Shown: positions 50,046-60,984 of the stretch, piece after piece
Layout of the letters: every line of letters begins with the position of its first letter
How positions within the stretch are numbered: position 1 is the stretch's first letter
Source: Francisella persica ATCC VR-331
GTDB lineage: Bacteria > Pseudomonadota > Gammaproteobacteria > Francisellales > Francisellaceae
NCBI RefSeq assembly: GCF_001653955.1
Contig: NZ_CP013022.1
Location: forward strand, 1,364,001-1,428,000
Length of the DNA: 64,000 bases
Direction: 5' to 3'
Translations under genes and position numbers: made by a program
The notes under the pieces: generated by a model
What the model was told of the DNA's origin: nothing
What the model saw: the letters and a program-made list of their open reading frames with translations, nothing else
Database searches by the model: none

Positions 50046-51713
50046 ATGTCTACAAACTCAAATATCATAAAAAAATTAGGTCAACTAATTATGATGGATT
50101 TTCGCTATTGGAGTGAAGATTCAACTAAACAACCTATCCCATTTGTAAAAACAAATCAAACAATCAATAGAATTTTTAAAGATTATAATTTAGGTGGATT
50201 TATTCTTTTTAGAGAAAATATACAAGATAACCAACAAACCATCTCTTTATTGAGAGAGTTACAAGCAAACAATGCTATACCTCTATTTTTCGCTACTGAT
50301 CAAGAAGGTGGCCAAGTAAATCGTCTTCAACAAGGTACTAGTGGTTGCGGTAATATGGCATTAGCAGCAACTAATAATCCTAATAATTCTTACACCATGG
50401 CTAAGTTAATTGGAGATGAATTATATTCTTTGGGTATAAATATCAACTTTGCACCTGCTGTCGATATTAATTCAAACAAAAATAATCCAATTATTGGCGT
50501 AAGATCATACTCTGATAATTCAGAAGTAGTTACTAAGTATGCGAGAAATGCTATAGCTGGTTACCATGATGCTAAAATTATAGATTGTGTTAAACATTTC
50601 CCTGGTCATGGTGATACCTCGACAGATAGTCATTTAGATAATGTAATCTTATCTAAGAATCTTAATAGTTTAGAAACTACAGAGTTATTACCTTTTAGAA
50701 AACTTACTAATATCTGTAGTATGGTTATGACCGCACATATAAGTGTACCAGTCATAGATGACACTCAGTACAAATCAATATCAACTGGTAAAAATATTTA
50801 TGTGCCAGCTACGCTATCTTATAAAATAATTACAGAACTTCTAAAACAACAAATAGGGTTTGATGGGCTAGTAATATCAGATGCTATGGATATGCATGCT
50901 ATTACTAAACATTTTGGCACTATTGAAGCAACAAAATTAGCAATATTGGCAGGTGTAGATATTGTACTTATGCCAGTTCGGGTATGGTCAGAAAAAGATA
51001 TTTATATATTAGAAGATCTTTTTAGCGAGCTAAAAAAAGAATATGCTAAAAATGTTAAATTTGCTAGAGCAGTTGATAAGGCTTATGACAATATTATCAG
51101 CTTTAAAAAACAACATAAACTTGAGCAAAATTTGATATTTAAAATATCAAAGAAAGAGCAGCTTAAGCTAGCAGATCAAATAGTTAACTCTTGTGAACAT
51201 CAAAAAATAGCTTTAGATATAGCTAAACAAAGTACAACTGTAGTTAAAAATTCAGGAATTATTCCATGTAAACTTAGCAAGCTACAAAATATCTTAATTA
51301 TCGATACAGACAATCAACGTTTAGCAGGCTTTTGTAATGAATTACAAAAAGTAGTAATAAATAATAGCTCAAATGCCAATATTACCTGCGAAAATATTAA
51401 TAATGAAAATATTGAAAATAGCATTAAAAATGCTGATGTAATTTTACTAGTTTCAGCAAATTTGCGTGAGTATAGTTATAAATATAGTTATCTAACTTCT
51501 ATAAAGCCAAAGCAAACTATAAATATCGCGGCAATTACTCCTTATGATATCAACTATATTGATAATATAAAAAATTATATTTGTATATATGGCTCGACCT
51601 CTATGGATCAAACCAATTATACAAAGACATCACTAAAAGTTAATATCCAAGCTGCATTAGAAAATATTTTTGATGATAAAAAAATAATAGGAAAACTGCC
51701 TGTTAAAATTTAG
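50046..51713 (+). CDS. nagZ: Beta-N-acetylhexosaminidase (NagZ-like, GH3)
   Basis: This 555-residue family 3 glycoside hydrolase has the NagZ signature KHFPGHGDTSTDSH near residue 193, with the catalytic His/Asp pair, and the nucleophile loop GLVISDAMDM near residue 275. Other marks are FATDQEGGQVNRLQ and PIIGVRSYSD. It should release N-acetylglucosamine from muropeptides in peptidoglycan recycling. It is longer than the enteric NagZ (about 340 residues): residues 400-555 form a second alpha/beta domain (NILIIDTDNQRLAGF, ADVILLVSANL), as in Bacillus-type enzymes. No clear signal peptide. It is single and flanked by pseudogenes. Confidence 0.88.
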   Translation: MSTNSNIIKKLGQLIMMDFRYWSEDSTKQPIPFVKTNQTINRIFKDYNLGGFILFRENIQDNQQTISLLRELQANNAIPLFFATDQEGGQVNRLQQGTSGCGNMALAATNNPNNSYTMAKLIGDELYSLGININFAPAVDINSNKNNPIIGVRSYSDNSEVVTKYARNAIAGYHDAKIIDCVKHFPGHGDTSTDSHLDNVILSKNLNSLETTELLPFRKLTNICSMVMTAHISVPVIDDTQYKSISTGKNIYVPATLSYKIITELLKQQIGFDGLVISDAMDMHAITKHFGTIEATKLAILAGVDIVLMPVRVWSEKDIYILEDLFSELKKEYAKNVKFARAVDKAYDNIISFKKQHKLEQNLIFKISKKEQLKLADQIVNSCEHQKIALDIAKQSTTVVKNSGIIPCKLSKLQNILIIDTDNQRLAGFCNELQKVVINNSSNANITCENINNENIENSIKNADVILLVSANLREYSYKYSYLTSIKPKQTINIAAITPYDINYIDNIKNYICIYGSTSMDQTNYTKTSLKVNIQAALENIFDDKKIIGKLPVKI

Positions 51714-51774
51714 AGATTTAAGATACTTTTGAGCCAAAAAAAATCAAAATAGATATCTTTTCCATTAATTCCGT

Positions 51775-52735
51775 TTTAAAAAATTTTTTCATGCATAGAA
51801 AGCATAAACTTTTGAACCACAGAAAAAGTATTGTGAATTAATTTTATCATCTTTAATATACTCACGAACTAAACCGTGTCTAATCAAACTAATCCTTGAT
51901 TTGCATTAGTTACTGCAATATTTTCATATAAAAAAATAGTCTCTAGCCTTGAATTTTCTTTTGTTAACTTTTCTAATAAATCAGCAAAAGAATGTTCTTT
52001 TCTACTTTTTTTACCACAAACAAAAAGTATTTTTCTTTGATTGTTTGTTTTTAGTTATGATAGCAGACAGCATACTCATTAGAGGTGTAATGCTAATACC
52101 GGCTGAAATTAAAAATAATGGTTTGTCTAGATTCCTATTTAGTTTCTAATGGAGGAGCTACTTCAATTTTATCAACGACTTTAACCGCATCAAATAAATA
52201 TTGAAATACACAACCTTGCTCTTCTTTCTTTACGGTTATTACTTAGGTAATCTTCATATGTAGCAGATGAAATACTATAATTTCTCATAGTTGTTGCTCC
52301 ATTATATGAAAGTCTTACTGTTATATATTGACCAGGTTTAAAATCAAATTTATTAAAAGAATTATTTTTTAGCTAAAAAGAGCATGCACTTATGCTTTCA
52401 TGCTCTTTTTTGACTATTTCAAATTCTTTGAAATTATCCCAATCATAATGTTATAAGTTTTCTTTACATATACTCTTTTCACGATTAATAAAAACCTCTG
52501 CAAATAAATTATAAGCTTCTGTTCAAGTTATAACTACATCGTGACTATCAGATAAATTCAATACCTCCTTAATTGACTCTATCGAATTAGTTCCAACAAT
52601 TGTATAATGTTCATCTTGAATTTATAGTGATGTATGTTTTTGAGCTATTAGCTCTATTGTGTTACCTAGTACTTTAAGATTTTCAATATTTTTTTGTAAA
52701 AATGCTTTGTTAATTTAATATAGGAATTGTTGTTT
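51775..52735 (-). pseudogene. hmp: Flavohaemoglobin Hmp (nitric oxide dioxygenase), degraded
   Basis: On the minus strand a truncated globin domain reads NIENLKVLGNTIELIAQKHT, then EHYTIVGTNSIESIKEVLN and AYNLFAEVFINREK. The FAD domain follows with FDFKPGQYITVRLSYNG and NYSISSATYEDYL. The NAD domain remains in broken frames with PLFLISAGI-like sequence and an end VQKFMLSM. The N-terminal 60 residues or so of the globin are missing, and stops occur throughout. Hmp turns NO into nitrate. It diverges from a dead NsrR-type regulator. Confidence 0.8.
52375..52410. repeat. 12-bp perfect hairpin within the hmp remnant
   Basis: AAAAAGAGCATG (52375-52386) pairs perfectly with CATGCTCTTTTT (52399-52410) around a 12-nt loop. 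With A and T runs on both sides it looks like a bidirectional terminator, but it lies in former coding sequence between the globin and FAD domains. Confidence 0.7.
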
Positions 52736-52871
52736 TATTGTATCATATTTTTTTTGTTTAATATTAATTGACCTCCAAACTTGAAATTATGATTATATAT
52801 CATATATGTATATTATTAATTTATACAACTTTATCTTATACTTTGGATATATCTTTTCAAGAAAATTTTAT

Positions 52872-53360
52872 ATGAATCTAACTTCTTTTACTGATTACTC
52901 ACTAAGGATATTAATAATATTATTAGGATCAAATCCTAATCAAAAATATAAAACTAAAGATCTTGTTGAAATTTTAGATATTAAGTTAATCATGCTACAA
53001 AAATTATAAATTAACTATATAGTTTAAAATATATAAAATCATATAAAGGCAGATTTGGTGAAGTATCAATTTCTCAAACTACTTATAGCATAAAGTTATC
53101 AAAGATTGTAAAATAACTAGAACCTATTGAATATTTTGTAGAATGCTTTAATAAAGATACATCTACATGCACATTAATACCAAACAGTAAACTCAAATTT
53201 ATATTAAACCAAGCTAGTAATGATTTTATAACTAGGTTAGAAAACTATACTTTTGCAGATATTTGTAATATCTCAATAGAACAGCTAGAACATGATAATT
53301 TAAAACTAGATCTTCACATCTTCGTTAGCAAATATAGTTACACCTTCTTAACTAGATAAG
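52872..53360 (+). pseudogene. nsrR: Rrf2-family NO-sensing regulator NsrR, degraded
   Basis: The plus strand begins MNLTSFTDYSLRILIILLG, the NsrR winged-helix start, followed by the recognition region KTKDLVEILDIK. Stops then break the frame. Later pieces match the rest of the protein: YKGRFGEVSI-like wing sequence, EPIEYFVECF, and the cysteine segment CTLIPNSKLKFILNQAS, then a helix LENYTFADI. Some cysteines of the iron-sulphur site can still be seen. It lies next to the dead hmp, its usual target. Confidence 0.78.
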
Positions 53361-53394
53361 ACATAAAACTTATTTGGGTGAGTTTACTTTTTTT

Positions 53395-54895
53395 ATAATC
53401 ATTAAAAGCCAAAGAACTATACATCTTTAGATTTATCTTTTACCACAAGGATATTTAATTGATTAGATTTATTCCAGTATTTGACAAATTTATCAAATTT
53501 CATTAGATACTTTTTTACACTTGACTTAGGAAATTATCTAACATCATCTAACTTACCTTCACCGTTAATAATAACTACATTGCGTTTACTATAGAAAATA
53601 ATATCATTTAAACAGGATTACTCTCAAATACTTTTGGTTGCATCATGATATTTTTGATATATTTTAGATATTTTCTGAGCTGTTTTATATTTAGAACTTT
53701 TATCAAAATAATCTCCTAATACATAACTAAAATTCGCAACACAATCATCATTACTCAAAAATATACTACTATTTAACTGAAAATAGCTTTTTATCTAAAT
53801 GATTTAATCGCAATCAAAACCACTATTAGAGCAATTTCTAACTTACTGAATTGTTGTAGATCAATATTTTTAAAAAATGAATAGCTACAATTATGGATAA
53901 TGGTAATATTAATGGAGCTAAATATACAAACAGTAAAGACTTAGAAATACACAAAAATATAAATATAAAAGCTGGCCAAATAACTAAAAACCATTTATCT
54001 GAATTTTGTTTACAACTTTTAAGCACTTGTTTGGAGAAAAATTCCTTAAGAATTTTGGGCAAAAATAAAGTCCATGGAAATAAAGCTCCAATAATAGCCA
54101 AAAAATAAATAACCTTAGAAACTTCTCTATTTTGTTCATTAGAAAATATCTAAGTATTTACTGTACGACTATATAGTAATATGCAAAATTAGGATGATAT
54201 TGTTCAACTGCAAAAGTCCATGATAAAGATATAACGGCAACTAATTATTAAACCTAAATAAAGCTATAATATCAAACAGTTGTTTGTACTGCCTGGTCAT
54301 AGCATATAAGCTAACTATAACCGATTGGAAAAACTATTTCAATTAACCCTTTGAATAACTACTAAACCTGCAAAAATAAATGCTAAAATAAGCCAATATG
54401 TACTTTTTTTTTGTAGTTGTCGTCATACTTAAGACTAAACCCAATAGCTTAATAGTAATATTTATAAATACTGCTATTGCTAAGTCGATATTTAAATACC
54501 TACCAATAAATAGGAATAAAACCGTACTTAAACTTATATTCTATAGATATATAATGCAGTTTGACGACATTCTAATATTTTTCTTACGGTGAATATGGGT
54601 CAATACCAAAGATATACCTAGTAATATTGGATTTACTAATCTTGCTCCTCAATTATTCTCACTAAAAATACTCATAAATATATAAGTAATCCAATATACT
54701 AATGACAGTTTATGAAAAAATATTATGCCATCAACATAGGGAATATAAAATTATGGTTTGCTAGCATTTATATTGCTACTTCAGAGTATATAGTTTCACT
54801 ATGAACGTAAAAATTTGGCACACCATACAAACAAAAAACAACTACAACAACATTATAACAAATAAAATATCTTTAATTTTATTATTTATAGTATT
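53395..54895 (-). pseudogene. ArnT-like membrane glycosyltransferase, degraded
   Basis: Minus-strand pieces follow the order of a GT83 (ArnT/PMT-type) protein. Near the start is an SETIYSEVAI-like catalytic loop, where ArnT has PDETRYAEI, then YVDGIIFFHKLSLVYWITY. In the middle are many hydrophobic helices. An 87-codon segment (54101-53838) follows with FPWTLFLPKILKEF, WPAFIFIFLCISKSLLFVYL and LAPLILPL. The C-terminal soluble part is in broken frames. Such enzymes add an amino sugar or hexosamine to lipid A. The catalytic aspartates are altered. The locus is dead. Confidence 0.65.
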
Positions 54896-54902
54896 TATTT
54901 AG

Positions 54903-56201
54903 TCATGAATTCTCTTGAAAGAAATCTTTAGCAAGAAAAATAGTTTTTTTGATATCTTCGTCACTATGAGCTATCGAGATAAAACCTGCTTCATAAGCTG
55001 ATGGGGCTAGATATACACCATTATCAAGCATATATGCAAAGAATTTATTAAATATTTTAAGATTTGTTTTGCCTAAATCTACAAATGTATTTACTGCGAC
55101 TTTGTCACTACAGAAAAATAAACCAAACATTCCACCTAAGCATTTCGCATGAAAGTTAAAATCATAGGCTTTAGCTGCCTCATTTAAACCATCAACTAAC
55201 TTTTGTGCTTTAGCTCCTAGTTCATCAAAGAAACCTTGTTGTGAGATTTTTTCTAAAGTTTTGATTCCTGCTGCCATTGCAATAGGGTTTCCAGACAGTG
55301 TACCTGCTTGGTATACTGGTCCAGCTGGAGAAACTTTTTGCATAATCTCCTTACGCCCACCAAAAGCCCCTACTGGCATACCGCCACCAATCACTTTACC
55401 CAAAGTTGTCAAATCTGGTTTAACATTATAAATACTCTGAACACCACCTAAAGCAACTCTAAAGCCAGTCATAACCTCATCAAATATAAGTAAACTATTA
55501 TTTTCATCACAAATAGTTCTAAGCTTAGCTAAGAAATCATCTCGTGGGAAAATCATATTCATATTACCAGCTATAGGCTCAACGATAATACAAGCAATTT
55601 CATCTTTATATTTTTCAAAAAGAGCTTGGATAGACTCAATATCATTAAAACTAGCTACTAAAGTATCTTTGACTACATCTTCAGGCACTCCTGGAGAATT
55701 TGGTTGACCCAAAGATAGCGCGCTAGAACCAGCCGCTACAAGGAACTCATCAGCATGACCATGATAGCATCCTTCAAATTTAATAATCTTGTTTCTGCTA
55801 GTATATGCTCTTGCAACTCTAATCGCACTCATAGTTGCCTCTGTACCAGAGTTTACAAACCTTACTTGCTCAATATTTGGCATAAGCTCAATTATCTTTT
55901 TAGCAAGCTCAACTTCTTGCTTACAAGGTGCTCCATAGCTTAGACCATTTTTAAGTTGACACTGTATTGCTGCTAGGACATCATCATCTCCATGACCTAG
56001 AATCATTGGTCCCCATGATCCGATATAGTCTATATACTTGTTCCAATCAACATCATATAGATAAGCGCCTTTTGCAGACTTTATAAACCTTGGGAAGTCT
56101 TGACCAACACTTTTAAACGCTCTAACTGGAGAGTTTACTCCACCTGGTATATATTGTTGTGCCTCTACGAATAAACTTTGAGAGTTTAATTTATTCTCCA
56201 T
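54903..56201 (-). CDS. hemL: Glutamate-1-semialdehyde 2,1-aminomutase
   Basis: This 432-residue PLP enzyme forms 5-aminolevulinate for haem. Family marks are [17 protein letters not shown] at the start, [48 protein letters not shown] and the Schiff-base lysine in [18 protein letters not shown]. The start codon overlaps the end of gshB by 11 bp. It closes an operon-like run of fmt, gshB and hemL. Confidence 0.96.
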   Translation of the reverse strand: MENKLNSQSLFVEAQQYIPGGVNSPVRAFKSVGQDFPRFIKSAKGAYLYDVDWNKYIDYIGSWGPMILGHGDDDVLAAIQCQLKNGLSYGAPCKQEVELAKKIIELMPNIEQVRFVNSGTEATMSAIRVARAYTSRNKIIKFEGCYHGHADEFLVAAGSSALSLGQPNSPGVPEDVVKDTLVASFNDIESIQALFEKYKDEIACIIVEPIAGNMNMIFPRDDFLAKLRTICDENNSLLIFDEVMTGFRVALGGVQSIYNVKPDLTTLGKVIGGGMPVGAFGGRKEIMQKVSPAGPVYQAGTLSGNPIAMAAGIKTLEKISQQGFFDELGAKAQKLVDGLNEAAKAYDFNFHAKCLGGMFGLFFCSDKVAVNTFVDLGKTNLKIFNKFFAYMLDNGVYLAPSAYEAGFISIAHSDEDIKKTIFLAKDFFQENS

Positions 56202-57165
56202 TTTTGTATTCCTGTCTCATCTTATTTATTTTTTTCTCAACTGCTTGCATTAATAAACTAGCAGCATTTATTTTTGTAGCTTTGTATATCTCTTGGATAC
56301 CAGTAGGACTAGTAATATTAACTTCAGTTAATTTATCACCAATTACATCAATGCCAGCAAACATCACTCCTTTTTTTTTGAGCTTTTTGGCAACCTTTTT
56401 GGCTATCTTATAGTCGCTATCTTGAAGTTCTCTAACCTCTGCTGTAGCCCCAGCTGCAAGATTACCACGATTATCGCTATTACTAGGAACTCTAGCTAAG
56501 AGATACTTAATTGGTTCACCATTAACTATGAGAATTCTCTTATCACCGTCTTTGATAGCTTTTTGGTAATCTTGAACCATTATATAACGGCTTTGATGCT
56601 GTGTAATTGTTTCTAGTATTACATTTTTGTTTTTATCACTACCTTTAATTCTAAAGATAGAACTACCACCCATACCATCTAGAGGTTTGACAATGATATC
56701 TTTATGCTTTGTATAAAACTCATTAATCTGTTTATAGTTTCTGGTGATCAAAGTACAAGGTGCAAATTTAGGATAATTTGTAATAGCTATTTTTTCGTTA
56801 AAATCTCTAAGTGCTTGAGGATTATTGACCACTAAAACATCATTTTTTTTGGCTAAATCAAGCATATAAGTTACATAAATATATTCCATATTAAATGGTG
56901 GATCTTTACGCATAAATATACAATCTAAATCTAATAATGAAAAATCATGACGTTGTGATAAAATCTCATACCAAGATTGTTTTGCTTTATAAATTTTTAT
57001 CCTAAGTGCATCACCTTTTAGTTTACCATTAATTATTGATAAATCATTAAGATAAAAGGTATAAATCTCCCAGCCTTTATCTTGAGCTGCCTGTAGCATC
57101 ATATAAGTGCTATCTTTTGAGATATTAAAAGAGTTTAAATTATCTATTATAAATCCAATTTTCAT
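56191..57165 (-). CDS. gshB: Glutathione synthetase
   Basis: This 324-residue ATP-grasp enzyme joins gamma-glutamylcysteine to glycine. It shows [20 protein letters not shown] at the N-terminus, [39 protein letters not shown], the ATP-lid [13 protein letters not shown] and a C-terminal [15 protein letters not shown] metal-binding loop. It lies 8 bp after fmt and overlaps hemL by 11 bp. Gor at 26306 recycles the product. Confidence 0.95.
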   Translation of the reverse strand: MKIGFIIDNLNSFNISKDSTYMMLQAAQDKGWEIYTFYLNDLSIINGKLKGDALRIKIYKAKQSWYEILSQRHDFSLLDLDCIFMRKDPPFNMEYIYVTYMLDLAKKNDVLVVNNPQALRDFNEKIAITNYPKFAPCTLITRNYKQINEFYTKHKDIIVKPLDGMGGSSIFRIKGSDKNKNVILETITQHQSRYIMVQDYQKAIKDGDKRILIVNGEPIKYLLARVPSNSDNRGNLAAGATAEVRELQDSDYKIAKKVAKKLKKKGVMFAGIDVIGDKLTEVNITSPTGIQEIYKATKINAASLLMQAVEKKINKMRQEYKNGE

Positions 57166-57172
57166 TATTTAA

Positions 57173-58114
57173 TTATCCTAGTTTGTATCCAATATATTTA
57201 TCTAAATCTTTACCATTTAAAATATCTACAATATTAAGCATTTTTTTGTTAGGAAATTTTAGTTGTTTAAATCTTATAATTTTGTCACTTGTCGCAATAT
57301 CAAAGCCATTTTTACTAATATCTACAATTGTACCTGCTTGTTTGTCATCAACATATTGCTCAAGTATCTCAAAACCACCAATTTTTACTGACTCTTCATC
57401 TAAGATAAAAAATGCTGCAGGCCATGGTGTAAATGCTCTAATATGACAACTAATTTGCCACGCTGATTTTTTAAAATCAATTAATCCATCTTGCTTAGTA
57501 ATCTTATGAGCATAACTAGGCTCGCCTTGTTGTGGTTGTGGTTTAATTGTTTCAATCTTTTCTAGTGTTTCAAGTAATAGCTTAATTGATAATTTAGCAA
57601 ATTTATCATGTAATGTTTGAGAAGTATCTGTATCTTGTATTTCAATTTCTAAAGTATTTAGAATATCTCCAGTATCAAGCCCAGTATCCATTTGTATTAT
57701 ACAGACACCTGTCTTTGTATCCCCAGCTTGGATAGCTCTTTGAATAGGTGCAGCTCCACGCCATTTAGGTAGTAGCGATACATGAATATTTAAGCATAGA
57801 TATTTTGGTATATCTAAAAACTCTTGTGGAACAATAATTCCATAAGCTATTACAACTATTACATCTGGTTTTAGCTCTTTAATTTGCTTGAGCACTTTAT
57901 GATTTTTTTTTAAAGATAATGGTTGAAACACTGGCGTATCATTTGCTAGTGCAACTTCTTTAACAGGTGAGAACTGTACTTTTTTACCACGACCTTTTGC
58001 TCTATCTGGTTGTGTAAGTACAGCTTGGAGATTATGTTGTGATTGATATAAATCTTTTAGAACTTGCGCTGAAATATCAGGTGTTCCAGCAAAAATTATA
58101 TTTAGTTTTTTCAT
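57173..58114 (-). CDS. fmt: Methionyl-tRNA formyltransferase
   Basis: This 313-residue enzyme formylates the initiator methionyl-tRNA. The formyl-tetrahydrofolate-binding site is clear: VLTQPDRAKGRGKKVQ, NIHVSLLPKWRGAAPIQRAI with the catalytic Asn/His, and MDTGLDTGDIL with the aspartate. The C-terminal domain contains AFTPWPAAFFIL. It follows a small membrane protein gene by 5 bp. The deformylase that usually neighbours it is not in this window. Confidence 0.95.
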   Translation of the reverse strand: MKKLNIIFAGTPDISAQVLKDLYQSQHNLQAVLTQPDRAKGRGKKVQFSPVKEVALANDTPVFQPLSLKKNHKVLKQIKELKPDVIVVIAYGIIVPQEFLDIPKYLCLNIHVSLLPKWRGAAPIQRAIQAGDTKTGVCIIQMDTGLDTGDILNTLEIEIQDTDTSQTLHDKFAKLSIKLLLETLEKIETIKPQPQQGEPSYAHKITKQDGLIDFKKSAWQISCHIRAFTPWPAAFFILDEESVKIGGFEILEQYVDDKQAGTIVDISKNGFDIATSDKIIRFKQLKFPNKKMLNIVDILNGKDLDKYIGYKLG

Positions 58115-58118
58115 TTAC

Positions 58119-58517
58119 TTAATCTCTAAAAGTGTATCCACGTAATTGAACACTACTTAACTCATTGATTTGCCCTTCCGGATAGAGACAAATATATTTG
58201 ATCTCATGAGCACCATGTTGTGCTGCTAGTTTTATAGCTTCTTTAAGATCTTTATAACAAAGTTTTTGAAAATCTTCTTCATTACTGACATGAGTTGATG
58301 TTCTAACTTGGCCAATATTTCCTTGTGTATCATTTTGATATTGTAAGTTATAGACTCTGACTTGACTTGGATCTGTTGGTGGCAATTCAGCACTGTATTT
58401 AGGTAGATAAACTCCTTTTGTTTCAGCTTCATTGTTAGAAGTAAAAAAATACACGTAGACTGCAAAAAGTACTACTAAGATAACAGCATACATTAGATTT
58501 TGTTGAAATCGTCCCAT
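58119..58517 (-). CDS. Small membrane-anchored protein of unknown function
   Basis: This 132-residue protein has a single hydrophobic helix at about 9-26 (MYAVILVVLFAVYVYFF) and a soluble, presumably periplasmic domain. That domain is polar with a DFQKLCYKDLKEAIKLA helix, the strand EIKYICLYPEGQIN, and two cysteines (Cys85 and about Cys109) that could form a disulfide. I do not recognise the family. It lies 5 bp upstream of fmt on the same strand, so it is co-transcribed and its frame has been kept while its other neighbour decays. Confidence 0.7.
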   Translation of the reverse strand: MGRFQQNLMYAVILVVLFAVYVYFFTSNNEAETKGVYLPKYSAELPPTDPSQVRVYNLQYQNDTQGNIGQVRTSTHVSNEEDFQKLCYKDLKEAIKLAAQHGAHEIKYICLYPEGQINELSSVQLRGYTFRD

Positions 58518-58594
58518 TTAATTAATTATATTTTTTTGTTGCTATGCAAATTTTATCACAGATAGACTAGCTTAGCTAAAATATTACAGACTTT

Positions 58595-59960
58595 AAAATA
58601 CCAGATTTTAAGAGAATTTATATTTAATTTTCCAACAATTATGAATATTTTTATTAGATAAGAAATCACGCTATAAACAGATTTTATTAATATTTTCGCA
58701 ATTAAATTTTTCTTATATCTATGGTAACAATCTTAAAGCCGTCTATAATTGTTTGAGAAATAAAGTACACTAGCTTTCTTAAGCAAATCCATAGCTAAAT
58801 TTATCAGCAACTCATGATCTCTTTGAATGTCTAAAATAATCCATGCACTTAGAATTTGAGAAAGTTGGTTGATCTAAAAATATCACCTCAAATTTATCTT
58901 TATTGGTTTTTAACCAACTTATACAATCTATTTAGATAAATTATGTTTTTTTAGCATCGATATTGTTTATAGTAAAATTATTCTTACCTATTAAGATACA
59001 GTATTAGACATATCTACACTTGTAGTTTTAGCACCTTTCAAAGCATCATGAACACTAGCTGTGCAGGTATAGCTAAACAAGTTTAATAAAGTTTTGTTTT
59101 TGCAACTTTTGCAACTAGTTGTCTAATTTTACGGTGATCTAAGAAAATACCTATATCTAAATAATAATCAAAATTGACATAAAACTTAATACCAATTCGC
59201 TAATAATATGAAATTTATTTTTATTTTTGATACTGATATTTACCCTTTTGGCGCTGGCATACTCGTGTATGGATATTTTCATACTTGATATAAAGAATTT
59301 TATGTATCTGATTTTTAAATTCCTTATTAAGCAACACCGGAGTGATAGTTTTCAATAAGAATAGTCCCAAGCCACACATTGGATCGATTAATATCAGTTG
59401 CTGTTTTTTAGCTATTCTAACCTATGATTTGATCAGTATCATAGACTAATGATTCTTTCAAGGAGCTTGTCCTTAAAATTAGCAATAATTGCGTTTGTGT
59501 AAGCTATCAATATTTAAGCATAAAAATACATTTACAAACTGTTTGTGTCAGTGAAGTTTAATGACATTATTAGAGTTTGATGTATCTATATTAGGACACA
59601 TATTTGTAAATTTATCAACTGATCAACAATAGCATCTTTGTTTTTTTGAGAGACAAACATTGTATTGTTAAAATCATAATGCTTACCAGAAATTATAATT
59701 ATTAAAAGTTTTATCAACATCAAAGTAATCCATCCAGTTTATAGATTATATAAAGTTATATAAAATCTTGTTGATTTGTAACTTATCGGTAAGCTACTTT
59801 TAGCATAACTTGACTAGCTAAATAAAGAATATATACAAACCTTATAAGTGTCTTCGATATAGCCTACAAATTCTACTCCAGCAAGTTTTTCTTGTAAAGA
59901 TATACCCTAATTGTATAGCTCATCTTTGAGTAGTAGCTATATACCTTTGGCACAGCTAAC
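58595..59960 (-). pseudogene. rlmL: 23S rRNA methyltransferase RlmKL (YcbY), degraded
   Basis: Minus-strand pieces in order are [15 protein letters not shown] near the N-terminus (THUMP side), [16 protein letters not shown] as the first SAM-binding motif, [38 protein letters not shown], then [15 protein letters not shown], and [18 protein letters not shown] ending in NIHNCW near 58620. Order and motifs match both methyltransferase domains of RlmKL, which methylates G2445 and G2069 of 23S rRNA. It is about a third shorter than the E. coli gene and full of stops. Confidence 0.8.
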
Positions 59961-60053
59961 GAAAAATGTATTTTTTGTATAAAAACATAAATTATAGAAT
60001 ATGTTTTAACATGATATAATTTAATTGATATAAATAACAATTAGTATTAGAAG

Positions 60054-60608
60054 TTAATCTTTTTGTTTTTCTTTAGTCTGAAAAACTATATCCCAGATGG
60101 GAAAAGCTACCGAAAAATTCACATTAGGATTCCTATGATGGATTGCATGGTATCTTTTGTACCAATGTAATATTGAACCTTTCTTAGATCTAACATGATG
60201 TGTAGTATGATGAATTATAAAATAAAAAAGTAAGTCTAATAAAAATGCACTAAAGATAACACTAGCATACGCTAGATTTAATATAAAACATAACGGTAAA
60301 AAAACACAAATTATATATACCTGTAAAGACACATAAGTAGGATTTCCTATAAGCTCAATGGGTTTATCATGATGTAATTGGTGTAGTTCTTTAAATACAG
60401 GACAGTGATGAAAAATAACTCTATGAATAAAATATTCAATAAATGAACCAAGAACAATACCAACTAAAAACCATATCGGTATAATTTTTAGGTTAAAATT
60501 AAGTAATTTAGAACCATAGATAAAAAAAACTATAGCAGCTAAAGGATAAATATAAAAATCACTCCAATAGCCAGTACTAAGGAGCTTCTTAAACTTAGTA
60601 ACGTTCAT
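60054..60608 (-). CDS. Sterol desaturase/fatty acid hydroxylase family membrane protein
   Basis: This 184-residue protein has four hydrophobic segments and the histidine clusters of the di-iron fatty acid hydroxylase superfamily: HRVIFHH near residue 62, HQLHHDKP near 75, HHTTHH near 133 and HAIHHRN near 154. Such enzymes hydroxylate or desaturate lipid chains at the inner membrane. The length fits the short FA2H-like bacterial type. In Francisella it could act on lipid A or sphingolipid-like chains, but that is inference. It stands between a dead rlmKL and tRNA-Val. Confidence 0.78.
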   Translation of the reverse strand: MNVTKFKKLLSTGYWSDFYIYPLAAIVFFIYGSKLLNFNLKIIPIWFLVGIVLGSFIEYFIHRVIFHHCPVFKELHQLHHDKPIELIGNPTYVSLQVYIICVFLPLCFILNLAYASVIFSAFLLDLLFYFIIHHTTHHVRSKKGSILHWYKRYHAIHHRNPNVNFSVAFPIWDIVFQTKEKQKD

Positions 60609-60701
60609 AAATTATATAGTAGATACTTAAATATTAAGAAATATTGTAAATCATTTAATTAATCATATGAATTAAAATTAAGCAAATTATCTAAAAAACT
60701 A

Positions 60702-60729
60702 TTGATTTTAGAGCATATGAAATTATAAT
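60702..60729 (+). promoter_or_regulatory. Promoter of tRNA-Val
   Basis: TTGATT (60702-60707) and TATAAT (60724-60729) are separated by 16 bp and lie 12 bp before the tRNA. A run of T right after the tRNA (60820-60827) may end transcription. Confidence 0.6.
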
Positions 60730-60741
60730 ATTGACTTACAT

Positions 60742-60818
60742 ACTCGCATAGCTCAGTTGGTTAGAGTACTACCTTGACATGGTAGGGGTCACCGGTTCGA
60801 ATCCAGTTGCGAGTACCA
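60742..60818 (+). tRNA. tRNA-Val (anticodon GAC)
   Basis: A 77-nt cloverleaf starts with acceptor ACTCGCA pairing with TGCGAGT, followed by A and an encoded CCA. The D arm is GCTCAGTTGGTTAGAGT, the anticodon arm has ACCTTGACATGGT with GAC in the loop, and the T arm contains GGTTCGAATCC. It matches the E. coli valine tRNA with the same anticodon in layout. Confidence 0.95.
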
Positions 60819-60984
60819 CTTTTTTTTCATTCATTTCCAACAAAGTTAGCTAAACACTGTAAAGCAAAGGTTTTTAGATGTAAATAATATTCTAGCTTCA
60901 TACAGCCACATATAGTAAGATTCTGGAATAAATGGTATCCTCGGATATGATAAACAAACTATGGAACCATCAATGTTATATTTA

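Noticed and set aside
53893..54108. 71-codon plus-strand frame
   Set aside because: It is the antisense of the best preserved part of the ArnT-like pseudogene.
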